Origin: Sipunculus nudus
Taxonomy: Eukaryota; Annelida; Sipuncula; Golfingiida; Sipunculidae
NCBI GenBank assembly: GCA_026874595.1
Contig: CM049306.1
Location: 91,586,642 to 91,650,641, forward strand
Direction of reading: 5' to 3'
Length of the DNA: 64,000 nucleotides
Shown here: positions 43,840 to 54,480 of the stretch, one piece after another
Layout of the letters: each line of letters starts with the position of its first letter
How positions within the stretch are numbered: position 1 is the first letter of the stretch
Made by a program: the position numbers and the translations under genes
The notes under the pieces: model-generated
The model's input: the letters and a program-made list of their open reading frames with translations, nothing else
The model's database searches: none
Told to the model about the DNA's origin: nothing

Positions 43840-46740
43840 CCAATTTTATTTAAGTTTGGTTACAGTGTCCAGTGTCTAGCACCTAGCGTTAGGTGATCAA
43901 TGGGTGAGCCGCGAAGAGCTCAATCATTTCTTAGCATGAGAAAACCTGGCGTGACTTTCCTGCCCAGAATCTCACATATTATACAAATTATATACACTGT
44001 GACGTCTGCAGTGATGATTTAAATATGAAGTTGTATTCATAGCCCAATACAGTGCGTGAACCTTAAAATAATTCGTCACTGCAGAAAGTCTAGGTATCAT
44101 TTTGAAGAAATCTCTACGTAAATATTTGACACTTTCTTGTTCTCTCAATGATTTTTCCCCAATACTAGATATGCTAAAGCCAAACTAAGTTTCAGATGAA
44201 TGCGGATCGGAGTAAAACCTTAACAGGGTGTGATACACGCAACGTTGCAGCGAGAGTTTAATATCATTAAATGGGTACTTTACTAAAAGTTGGTGCTGGT
44301 GCTTTGTGTAAAACAGACACTACAACTCTAAGACACATTAATAAAAAAATATACGAGAAAAAGGCTGAATATATATGTTTATGGGATGCTTTCAAAGGGT
44401 ATATGGTACGTAAACACCAGTAAGATAAGAATATATCACACATTTTGGAGTGACACTTGTTCCATGTTAGTACTATAGTTTTATATAGAACACATTACAG
44501 GTAAGTGGGTATCATTGTAGCCAATAAATCCGAAGAATAAAAACAACTGAGATGGCACATGTATTTATAGTACATATATTTATAGAAATAAATTTAATTA
44601 TTTATTGTCATGTGTAACCATGAACAGAATTGATAAATAAAAAAATAGCGACGCGTGAACGATGGAAAAGCATTATTTGATACAAAATATACTAGACAGG
44701 AACGACATTTTACTCTGTCGTATAACGTTTCTTAAACTGACACAGTAATATATAAATTACATCTGATGTATCTTATGTGCTTTACATCATGTGATACAAA
44801 CACCATCAGATCAAGCGCAAACTACAAGCCTGGCTACTGTAAAAATTATTTCAGTTTTAATATATTTACAGTCTGAGAAGGAATATAACTTGAGAATTCT
44901 TTGTTTAATTCCAGTGTTGCGAAGGCATTGATTTCACTATCATCATATAAGGATAAAAATGTACGGAAAAGCTTACATATAACCAACAATTTAACATGTG
45001 AAATATATTCCATGGCAACTGACCATAATGATACGATGCGACATTAAATACAGGATATCTATGATAAATGGTTAGCACAGAAATGTTATAAAAGCAACAA
45101 ATAACGTCAGGTGAAAATAACACTGGTATTGTAGCACTAGATCACCGTTAGATGCATCTTCTGTTACGTCTAACATCGCCGGAAGAGCTTAAATATGGCT
45201 TCCCTCTGAATTTCCAGGTAACGGATCCCGAGTTTTACTGATGTTCTATTGCCAACTCGCTGGTCTTTCCGTTTTGTTGTCCAGACCCCAAGAAGGCATA
45301 TACAGCTTGAAGAAATTGTCCTTTGTAAATTCAAAAGGTTTATTCCAGTAAAAGATAATTGACAGTCATTTACTACCAAAATAAAACGACAGCACGTTGA
45401 AACCATTGATGTCAGCTGAACATTATTTATTATATAGATTATTCCTTTTAAATCATTAATCTATAGAGTTCTGTCTCAAGAATCATTTATTTCTTCTGAT
45501 CTGAGACGACTGTACCAGTTCAACAAGAGGGTTCTTTACAATACATACTTTCTAACTCGATCAGTTTGTTTGAACACGTTGCTGTAAATTTAGTGCAGGG
45601 GGAGGGTACAAATGCTATATTGATACCGTGCCGGTGTAAATTTAATCGATGCCCCATTAGTACATATAAAAGATATCGCTAGCGCTTAAAGCTCCGATGA
45701 CTTCGTGTCAATAAATTAGGTTGATTTAGCTGCATATGCTTACAAGCGCGGGTCGTCTTCAACAGTGGACTTTCACAATTCCTGCCCTGCCGGCGTTCAA
45801 GATTTGATCTTTATGTCGCTCGCACATCTCCCCACCGTATCTGAGTATACTGCCTTTCAAAGACATTTCAAAAAGACCGAAAGATAGTGGTACTTGTTAT
45901 GACAGCTAATTTAAATAAAATGTGGTGTATGGTATATGATTATTTCACTTTAATGGTGGAAATGGTTGCAATTCTTTGTCTAGTTCTTCCCACTGTCATG
46001 GTTAGTATGTTTATTTTTTCTCACTGGATAGGTTTATTGATATATACATTAGGTCTTACCTGTCGGGGTAAGAATATATACAGCTCCTTCGACATCGTTC
46101 AGCGTGGCTTTCTCTAAGGTTTCGATGTAGCCAACGTCATCTCCGAATGCTAGAGAGTTCCTTTAAATCGTAGTTTCGATTAGAATTTACATGTATATAA
46201 TCGTAGACTTTGTCAGAATTAATCCTCGTCACATCCGAGCGGGCCTGGCTCTGTCATCCGACTTCATTGTAGGTACCTGTATTATAATGAATATTTAAGA
46301 GGACCCCCTCCTCTTGTGAATATCATCCTTGTGAATAGTTGTGACACCCAGACGGACGTTGACGACGCCCCTGATTTCTGTTTTCTGAAGCAGTCCAAGA
46401 TGGTTGGATTGTATCTGGCCAGTGCAAAACTAGTACCTCTTCACAGGTTTGATTAACCACAGTCTCTGCAAGTTGGACAACGACGAATCAGGCTTCATGA
46501 CGTTGACCGGGATCGCTTGACCTGTAATATTATGGATAACTTTCCGAGCTGGTTCGTTACTTCTAAAGTAATATCCCAAAAGAGCTGCCCTCCGGAAAAA
46601 CTCATTGACGCTAATCCTTGTGTTTGCATATTGGTCATGGAGACTCATTAACAAGAGAAGACAATGCTAAAAAGATAGCTGAATAGCGGACATACAGTAG
46701 AAGAGAACTGGTTTAAATGCTCCCCAAATAATTTATCTTG
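43840..46740 (-). repeat. Segmental duplication, copy B
   Basis: Second copy of the 37.9-42.8 kb block in the same orientation. The similarity breaks off at about 46735, which corresponds to ~42360 in copy A, so the gene's 5' third is missing here. Confidence 0.75.
45170..46735 (-). pseudogene. Truncated duplicate of the twin phosphatase-like gene
   Basis: Three homologous pieces keep the order of the intact copy. The exon 1 remnant (46735-~46075) contains VNEFFRRAALLG and ITGQAIPVNV and ends ...IETLEKATLNDVEG before a donor GTAAGA. The exon 2 remnant (~45860-45752) reads CERHKDQILNAGRAG, then VHC followed directly by TGA, so the second active loop is cut just after the Cys. The exon 3 remnant (~45310-45170) contains LGIRYLEIQREAIFKLFRR. 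The N-terminal domain and signal peptide are absent, and several frame breaks occur within exon 1. Clearly non-functional. It is useful because it preserves CTG where the other copy has TAG. Confidence 0.85.
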
Positions 46741-47800
46741 ACTTATGGTGCCACAGACAATATATTTATTTTTGTTATTTCATCCATCCTTGCGTCTTTG
46801 AATACTTGGACATCTCTGATGCCACAATGTTGGAGGGCTTCAGGAGAAATTCCATAATTCACTTTATTCATTCCTCTGTGATCCAGTAGACATCTGTAAT
46901 CGATTCAGCATATTTTTGTTTTGTAAGCAGTCAATCAGAATTTAAACACGACGTGTAATAAGATACTGCATCAGAGGTACCCCCATTAAATTATTCCCTA
47001 ATCTTTAACACTTTCTGTTTAGAAAGAGGAAATAATAAGTCTAGGGCAATGTACGGGTATAATTATGTGTGATCCTGTTTCACTGTTACCAGGAAATGAT
47101 AATCACCATACCCTGTCATTATAATTTCCTTATGCTCCTTTCTTCATAATGACTGCCTTCTTTCGAGGCGCAAAGTCAATAATGATCATAACGTCTACAC
47201 TAAACAATAAAATTTAAGTCCTACATCACTGATAAGAATATTTATCACGAAGAGCACCAGGGTTCTTGTGAATATAATGCAAATAACCGTATTATGAGAA
47301 TGTGTATATAACAAGGAAAGCAGGAGAGACGGATTTACTCAGCATTATCATTGTTTTCAGACTTTTTTGAGTGGTAAAGAATTTTGTATTTATGTATTTT
47401 CTTATATATAAATATACTTTTAAATATATATAAAAATATATAAATTCTCATATATATTTATATATATTTTTATATATATTCTTATATTACTCCTTTCTAA
47501 AGCCCCTTTTCTCCTGGGTTTTTTTTGGTAGATATTTCTGTCATATTTTTTTTCTTTCCGCTCGCGAACGGCGCGTTGTTTTGCTATTATTTGCTAATAT
47601 CTATAATTCTTACCCGTATAATATGACACACTTCCACTATTACGTGGGTACATGGCCCTTTCGGTGGAAACCTGTCACATTACCCATATAACAATACTTC
47701 CCTCAGATAACATTTTATAAAATTATTACAAATTATAAACCTCCCTACTTAATTTATTGTTTGACCCCCGGATACGAGCGGAGCCGGATTTATTTAAGGT
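46740..47800. other. No recognisable gene; AT palindrome
   Basis: AT-rich sequence. At 47400-47490, AAATATATATAAAAATATATA and its inverse face each other across a 6-nt spacer, an AT-only cruciform-prone site. No exon was found. Confidence 0.45.
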
Positions 47801-47809
47801 TTATGGTGC

Positions 47810-48150
47810 CTTAGTGATACAGGACATACATAGATTGCCTGTAAGGTTACCCTGTGGTTTTGTGATACAATAAAACCTATAAATTACGGCCTTTTCTCGA
47901 GGTGTTAAGCAAAACAAATTTGACTAGCTGGGACCAAAAAGCAGCCTGTATGACAATCCGCTATTGATTATAAGTGCTCTATAAACACAATGTAGCTGGC
48001 CATTACGAGTTTGATTCAAACTAAAAAGAGTTAAAAACCAAGTACACCTGGAATGCCAACTAATCACTTAATTATGATAATTATGATAAAATATATACAA
48101 TAAATGCTTGCGCAATATATCATGATAATTAGTAACCATGGATCCACTAA
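47810..48150 (+). repeat. Repeat shared with 52.01-52.41 kb
   Basis: Shares TGTAGCTGGCCATTACGA (GTGTAGCTGGCCATTGCT at 52145), AGCAGCCT and AACCATGGATCCACTAAAT (AGCATGGATCCATCAAAT at 52378). The left edge resembles TACAATAAAACCTATAAATT, compared with TACAGTAGAATCTCGATATT at 52017, a TIR-like start after TA. Possibly a TIR element in two copies upstream of LRR-Ig copies 1 and 2. Confidence 0.5.
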
Positions 48151-48420
48151 ATAAATACAAATGCAGTTTTGCCCAGATCAAAATTAAAGATTGATGCCTA
48201 TTGTATATCGTTAATGACAAGCCTAATACCGAAAGTAATGAAACCTCTTTTTACTTGAGTTATTGACATTTGTAAGACATTTCTGAATAATGGAAGTTAA
48301 AATATTAACTGACAGCATATGCCGGTACAAAACCTTCCGGTTGCAGAATAATAGGTTAATCCGGTCATAGAGTTTTTGATACGAAAGAAAACATTGTTCG
48401 ATGTATGAGAAACTATCAAA

Positions 48421-49860
48421 ATGCAAGTTCACAACTGGATCATATTCCGGTTTACGTTTTGTTTTGGTGATGTTCTTAAAAAAAAGGGATGTATTGTGTC
48501 TCAGTGTACATGCACGAATATGTCATTTATTGACTGCACCAGGAAGAATTTATCATAGTTCTCGTTGATAGACCCCCTGCATTCGGTGAGAAACATTGAT
48601 ATGAGGTATAATCTACTGGCCTCTTAAAATCAAGTGTTACGGCTCTTTCGAAATGCTGTTTCCATGAATTTTTCAAACAACATAACAAGTGTTCCAAATG
48701 TATCACACAAAATATTACAGAGCTTGTATGTCTCCAAAAATGAACTGTAAAGAGCACTTAATATTTCCTTTCCATCAATGATACAGCTAGAAACCCTTGT
48801 TCTCATTAACAACAATATTTCTCAACTTAGCAAAGCGTCTTTCACAAAACTTGCTAAACTTCAAAAACTTAACCTTGCCTCCAACAGGCTGACAGTACTA
48901 GACCTGGATTACTTTTCCGACCAGCTGAGATACTTAATCGTAAAGAACAATCGGATCAGGCAGGTAATCATGAATAAAAAGTAGGATAAGTTACATTGGC
49001 TTGACCTGCGATACAACAGTTTGATTCTTCCATTAAATTTCCCATCACATGCACAGGCACCCTTGATGTTATCCTTGGCTGGGAATGCTTTATTCTGTGA
49101 CTGTAAGGTTGATTCATTGATGGTGATGTATAAAGGGAAACGAACCATTGAATGGTCATGTCACACTTCAGAATCAGATCTGATGAAACAAAAGACTGGT
49201 ATTAACTGCTCCTACAACTACGTTGACTCCATGAAAGCAGAGATAGTCACTGGGTGCACTCCTACAAAACCAGAGTTTTTGAATAAGTACAGGAACAAGA
49301 CCACTTGTCAAAAACCACGTTTGGCTTTCGTGCTATCAAAAGAGGACTTACAACTAAGGTGCCGTGTGGTTGATAAACTTCCGATAGACGAAATACGTAT
49401 ATATGGACCCTTAGGGACGGCATTGTCAGAATCTCTCCAAGTGAAGTCGGCTAACAAGAGGATTTACGCCAAACCATCTGTGCCCGGTAATTACACCTGT
49501 ATTGCTACAAATCCTGTTTGAACAAGTGCAAAAAGTCATCTTTTAAACGAAACTGCCATTCGTCACGGAGCAGGTAGTAAACCAACGTCCAAGGTATACA
49601 TACTGCCAATAGTTATTTGTATCGCTTTCATCACGATTCCTGTCCTCGTTTTGTATCATGAATTCTCCAAACTCGCGTTTTGGAAGCAAAATCGGGAGAC
49701 ACATGAATCTCCTACCACAAAAAGCCAAGTCTGTGAGGTAACTGCTAATCGTCATTCACTTGATGCTGCGGGAATGGACCATGAGGTTCCGATGGCAACC
49801 GTCAATAACACGCACACAGAAGACCATAATATATATAACGAAATCACAAGTTTCTATTAG
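48421..49860 (+). pseudogene. LRR-Ig receptor copy 1: full-length frame with five stop codons
   Basis: From ATG 48421 to TAG 49858-49860 a single 480-codon frame runs with no net frameshift but meets TAG 48556, TAA 48625, TAA 48748, TAG 48982 and TGA 49519. The translation gives a signal-like start, a Cys-rich LRR N-cap (SQCTCTNMSFIDC), LRRs (LETLVLINNN, LQKLNLASNRL, LRYLIVKNNRI, LDLRYNSL), a C-cap (NALFCDCKV) and an Ig-like domain with LRCRV and GNYTCIATN. It ends with a membrane segment (ILPIVICIAFITIPVLVLY) and an ~80-residue tail ending NIYNEITSFY. This is the only copy with a complete anchor and tail. Family knowledge: LRR-Ig proteins are surface recognition or adhesion receptors, some immune-linked in molluscs. 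Intronless over the coding part. Confidence 0.88.
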
Positions 49861-49869
49861 AGTCTTCTC

Positions 49870-50660
49870 CTGATGAATATAAAGTATACATGGTTCAAGT
49901 GCTTGGGTAAGAGGGAGGACAGTTATCCAGCTGTTTTCTTTGGTTTTTGTTGTTGTTTTTATGCATTTTATATATTTTCTGTTAGCAAACAAAATTCAGC
50001 GCCCATTACATAATTAAGTAAATATAAAAAAGGAACACATTTACTTTGGGATTGGCCACATGAGCAACAAACCACAATCGAGTGCAATATCAATGAATTG
50101 TTCAAGCTGTTTATATATCATGTTGGCGGAGGACAGACGTAGTTGTAGGGTAATATATGTCGCCTGAATATGTCTAGAGCAGGTACAGTGAGTTTTCCAA
50201 TCGTGACGTCATCACTGTGTCGGTAAATATATCAGGTTTAAGACGTTTGAATGACGTAGAAAGACGTAGAATGCTTTAATAATACTAATGTATTCATATT
50301 CCGTTTTAAATTTATTATAAAGGACACTTAAGAAGCAAAGCAGTATTTCCTTCACATCTGCTATGTATATAACTTACGTCAATGCTACAAAGGGTATTTT
50401 TAAAAAAACGGATAGCCAGAGGTATAGAGGAATTGAGTATAGCTGTCACACCTATTTGGGATGATTCATTAGACTGTGTAAATGAAAGGTTTAAGGAAAT
50501 GTGTACTGTGTTAATTACCTTGAATTCCACGTTGTCTATTTGTTGATTGATGCATTTCAACACGGTGAATTGTGTATCGGCTGCGTGTATATATCTTGTT
50601 CGCCTATACAGGTATTGATTTGTCTGGTTAAATTATTGTTCATAATTCTTTTATAAGATT
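49870..50660 (+). repeat. 3' flank of LRR-Ig copy 1, duplicated downstream of copy 3
   Basis: GTTAGCAAACAAAATTCAGC (49982 and 62961), GTAGTTGT then ATATGTCGCCT (50129-50165 and 63084-63112) and CTTGAATTCCACGTTGT (50519 and 63480) recur in the same order. The duplication therefore covers the gene plus ~0.7 kb of 3' flank. No further gene is seen. Confidence 0.75.
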
Positions 50661-50664
50661 ATGT

Positions 50665-51360
50665 GAATGACGTGCTTACGCATGTCTCATCAATTATTAC
50701 TCACCCAGTTACTTTCAAGTCTTTGTACCATCCGGAATATGATTAGTAACAAAATAGAACAGATAATAGAGTTAATTCGCGTACATGGAATGGTTTTCAT
50801 TGCCCTGGGAAATGTGCAGTTCTTGAGTTTGAGGACTGAAAAAATTTGCAGGCCCACATGGTTTTAGAAATGAGGAAATGAGAAAATATTTTAATATTTG
50901 ACTTGGATACGGGGGATGGTTATTTGCTTCTAATCCTTCCATCAATAAAGAACCATCGAGTGATTATCGGGTTATGATAAATTTGCAGTGATTTATAAAA
51001 AATTCATGCAAATCAGAGAAAATAAGACGAATAAACTGCACTAAATATAACTACAATGTAATTTAGCGGAAATATAATTAAACATACAGGCTTTACACGA
51101 GCACGGGAAAATGTATTATAACCAATTAACTGATAAATAATGAAATGTAAAATGCATATACCAGAATACGTAGCTTATCTATATTGCATATTTTGTAAAT
51201 TACAACTTAATATAGGATGCAGATTTGGTAATATTTATCTTTCAAAAGAACACATATTCTGATAGCTAATAGAGTTGTAGCTTTCCCTCTATCAGTAACT
51301 GCTTTGAAAAATCATCTTGTATCTGAAAAATATAAAAGATACTCGCCGTAATAAAAAAAG
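50665..51360. other. No recognisable feature
   Basis: AT-rich spacer between LRR-Ig copy 1 and the inverted fragment; nothing supported. Confidence 0.4.
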
Positions 51361-51365
51361 AGATA

Positions 51366-51730
51366 AAACGGCAGTTCTTTTAATAAGGAGACGTACTGAG
51401 GTGGATCCAACTTCGTTGATTGCAGCGCAGGAATAGTTGCCAGACGACGACCTGGCGTTCAATTTATATGCTGGGTGATGTGGGGCATTCACCCCACAAA
51501 ACCGATTACATTGTTCTTTCTGAGGGGCCATATATACGTACTTGTTTTATCAGACTTATATCAACCACATGGCGTTTCAGTGACATGCTTACTGGTTATA
51601 GTACGAAAGACAATCGTAGCTTTAGCAAGTTGACCTGGTTCACGAAGACATTCCTAAACGCTGGTTTCGAACAGGTGCAGCTATGTATACTGTCTCGTAT
51701 GTTTTTGATGTCCATTTTTATTTCATAACA
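51366..51730 (-). pseudogene. Inverted fragment of an LRR-Ig gene (Ig-like domain)
   Basis: On the minus strand, 51480-51366 reads SSGNYSCAAINEVGSTSVRL and then LIKRTA, matching the Ig end of copy 2 (GNYFCIAVNAVGSSSVRL). Upstream on that strand, CGCCATGTGGTTGATATAAG and GTACGTATATATGG align with the copy 1 region around 49362-49410. The match continues to the linker near 51730, with frame breaks. It is a fourth family member, opposite in orientation to the other three, with no LRR part recognised. Confidence 0.75.
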
Positions 51731-51769
51731 CCGCAAAGGCTATGGTTCCAATATCATTACACCTGTTAC

Positions 51770-52012
51770 CAAAGGATGGCAGCATAAGCAACACAACCAA
51801 GACGATCTCCATTCCATTAGACTATTTTGCTACAGAGGGTAGCACATATGGCAGCACAAGAAACACAAATAACACAGGGCCCTGGTTCCTTTATCACCAT
51901 ACCGTTGACCAAGAGACGGCAGCAAAAGCAACAAAACAACAAAACTTCTCATCTATCAGACTATTATCCTACAGAGTGCAGCACAAGCACCTCAACCAGC
52001 ACAGAGCTATAA
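51770..52012 (+). repeat. Diverged ~137-bp direct duplication, possibly tail-coding
   Basis: GGCAGCATAAGCAACACAAC...TTAGACTATTTTGCTACAGA at 51776 is repeated as GGCAGCAAAAGCAACAAAAC...CAGACTATTATCCTACAGA at 51915. In one frame the second block reads KRRQQKQQNN then LSDYYPTECSTST and stops. This basic then Ser/Thr-Tyr-rich style could be a receptor tail, but no membrane segment precedes it. Function unproven. Confidence 0.4.
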
Positions 52013-52410
52013 TATACAGTAGAATCTCGATATTATAACTACCAACAGGACAAAGTGGTTGCATTTTTTAGTCGTTCGTCTGAGTGGTGATTTGCTAGGA
52101 TCCAAGAGCAGCCTCCATTGCCACGCGCTATTTATTGTATGTGCTGTGTAGCTGGCCATTGCTCTTTAAAGTACTTCTTTTTCACCTCAGCAATATGGTT
52201 AAACACGAGCCATCTTGTAAAATTTTATTTAGCATTATTGAAAATGAGTTGGAATCAATCTAGAATTGGGAATTTATAACAAAGCATATCTGGAACGTCA
52301 ACGTATAACTTATTTTAACCTTTATAATATGTACTACATATCCTTTCAAAGTTACACTCCAAATATTATAATCAGTAAGCATGGATCCATCAAATTAATA
52401 TAGGGAAAAT
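52010..52410 (+). repeat. Repeat shared with 47.81-48.15 kb
   Basis: Starts TA-CAGTAGAATCTCGATATTA, a pogo/Tigger-style terminal sequence. The matching right end is not located. See the related block upstream of LRR-Ig copy 1. Confidence 0.45.
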
Positions 52411-52414
52411 CTAA

Positions 52415-54340
52415 CCCGTGCTGCGTATGTCTCATGGGTGAAGTTATGTTTCTAACAGCTGATCAAATGCTTCCCAAGAAGAAACCTAGTATTTTCTTTC
52501 TTGATCGGTGATCTGGATAAGGAAAACAAAGAACACAAAGGGCCTTTGTCGGGTTGTCAGGTTACGGACTGTGTTTACAAATGCAAAACCAGTGCCAATC
52601 AGCGGGGTGATTTTATCACACTGAGTCCATGATATGCACGAGTAATGAATAATTGGTAAAGCAACACCACTCAGGGCATTTGCAGTCATCGGTGACTTCT
52701 TACCAGTCACTGGGATTGGGAGATCCTTATCCAGGATTAATGACCCTCTGTATAGTGAACCTAAGCTTGGTGGAAAGGGGGTACGCCCTAAGTATGACGG
52801 TGGATAGCATAATATCGACCCTCCGACATTATGACCAGGTTACTGGCTGTCAGAGTGCGTTTACATCTAGGTCTGGGGAACGCATTTTAAGGCCTCATGA
52901 GTATGCAAATATGTTCGTAATTTGTTAAAACGCCTCATTGCCTACAGATTCACTGTCAATTGACATAAACCAGACTAATGGTTGGCATTTTAGTATACTT
53001 TCTTATAACACCAAACATGAGCGTTTAACTCAACCCCTCAGCATGTTTGTTGAATTTCTGACCGCGTGAATGCAGTTATGGTTCGCATGGGTTACTAGAC
53101 GCAGCCAAATTATACGCGATACAGGATATGACTCGTTACCATAGAGACATGGTTTCAGTTTGGTTACAGTACAGCCGTAAGACGGGTATGAATAATGGAA
53201 GTTTAAATTATTTAATAATTTAACATTTAAAAATCTTTTTGCGAACATGAATTTAAATTTTTAATTTGCGTGTTATCATATTTAGTATTTATACAACACG
53301 TATTATTTTTTATCACATGATATCATTTTGTTCAAGAGGCGTGTTTTAAAAAAGATTTTTTTTGCATAAGGATTCTCACCCAACTATGCCTAACCTATGT
53401 TGAATAACCTATGTTAATAAGCTGTCAGAACAGAGGTACACCTATTCGGTTAGCGATTATTTGTAAACATCTAGTTTTTCTTTCTTAGAAATACAACATT
53501 AAAAAGCACTGGACAAATGAACCATGCTTTAAAATCAAACATAGGAAAGTCTTCAATTTTCAATTGTATAAATTTAATATTCGCGTTAATAGTATAATGG
53601 TAGAGGCATGTCGTCTTTTATTTATAAACATATACATGTACTAGATATAGAATCAGACCGTCAACTTAGCCATTTAATTAAATGTTCATCCTAGAAGCTT
53701 TGAATAACTAACTTATAAATAACAAATATACGACCGGAAAGCAGTGCGTGTTTTATATCAAATGGTATTGGTACTAATAGGCATTGGCAATTCATATATC
53801 TTAATTCTGACATCCGATTTCCTATGAGAACACAAACATTTACAATGCGAGATCTGTCGAGACTGAGTTCTATTGTATTTGTGTGAAACTTGAAAAAGAA
53901 TATTACAAATCATATGGGTTCTCATAACCATCAAACTTTGATAGGAGACGGGCGTTAAATTAGAATGCTACATTATGGTGAAGGCACATAATTTCTCTGA
54001 TAATCTTATCAAAGTTCATATATTAATTTGTCGCCCATTATATGTATTTTTTTTCTTATTAATTTACCTTTATTAAACTTATCCTATGCTTAACCCTCCC
54101 CTTGCTTTCTATTCGCGGTGGGTAAAAATCTTATCTACAGATAATTTTAGGAATAACCACCACCCTAAAGGGGATCCAGCAGCCGGTGTAATCTTGTCCG
54201 AATTATTTCATTATGTTCCATATTTCACAATGGTGGCTTCTTTTATATCAATAAGACCGATTTATGTTGATAACCTCCACACATACAATACTATCTTAAT
54301 TACCAGGCTTATGTAATGCTCCTGCTTCAAATAACAAATA
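52415..54340. other. 1.9 kb without recognisable genes
   Basis: Short chance frames only; a tRNA-like word TAATGGTAGAGGCATG at ~53596 lacks a partner box. No exon is supported. Confidence 0.4.
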
Positions 54341-54480
54341 ACTGACAGAATATGCTGCTACAAAACCTTCCGGCTGCGGAATAACAGGGCAATCTGATGC
54401 AAAAGCATGTGATGTGAAGGAGAGAAAAAAATGTGATGTGAAAGAAAAAAAAAGTGATCGGTTGTTGGAGAGCTATCAAA
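54340..54480 (+). promoter_or_regulatory. Conserved leader upstream of LRR-Ig copies
   Basis: ACTGACAGAATATGCTGCTACAAAACCTTCCGGCTGCGGAATAAC-type sequence (start 54341) is paralleled at 48308-48352 upstream of copy 1 and at 61316-61362 upstream of copy 3. All three genes also share the start context TATCAAAATG. It is preserved 5' UTR or proximal promoter; no TATA box is obvious. The conservation may simply reflect duplication. Confidence 0.4.

Noticed and set aside
48909-49159. Two minus-strand frames over LRR-Ig copy 1
   Set aside because: Antisense shadows of the LRR C-cap region.
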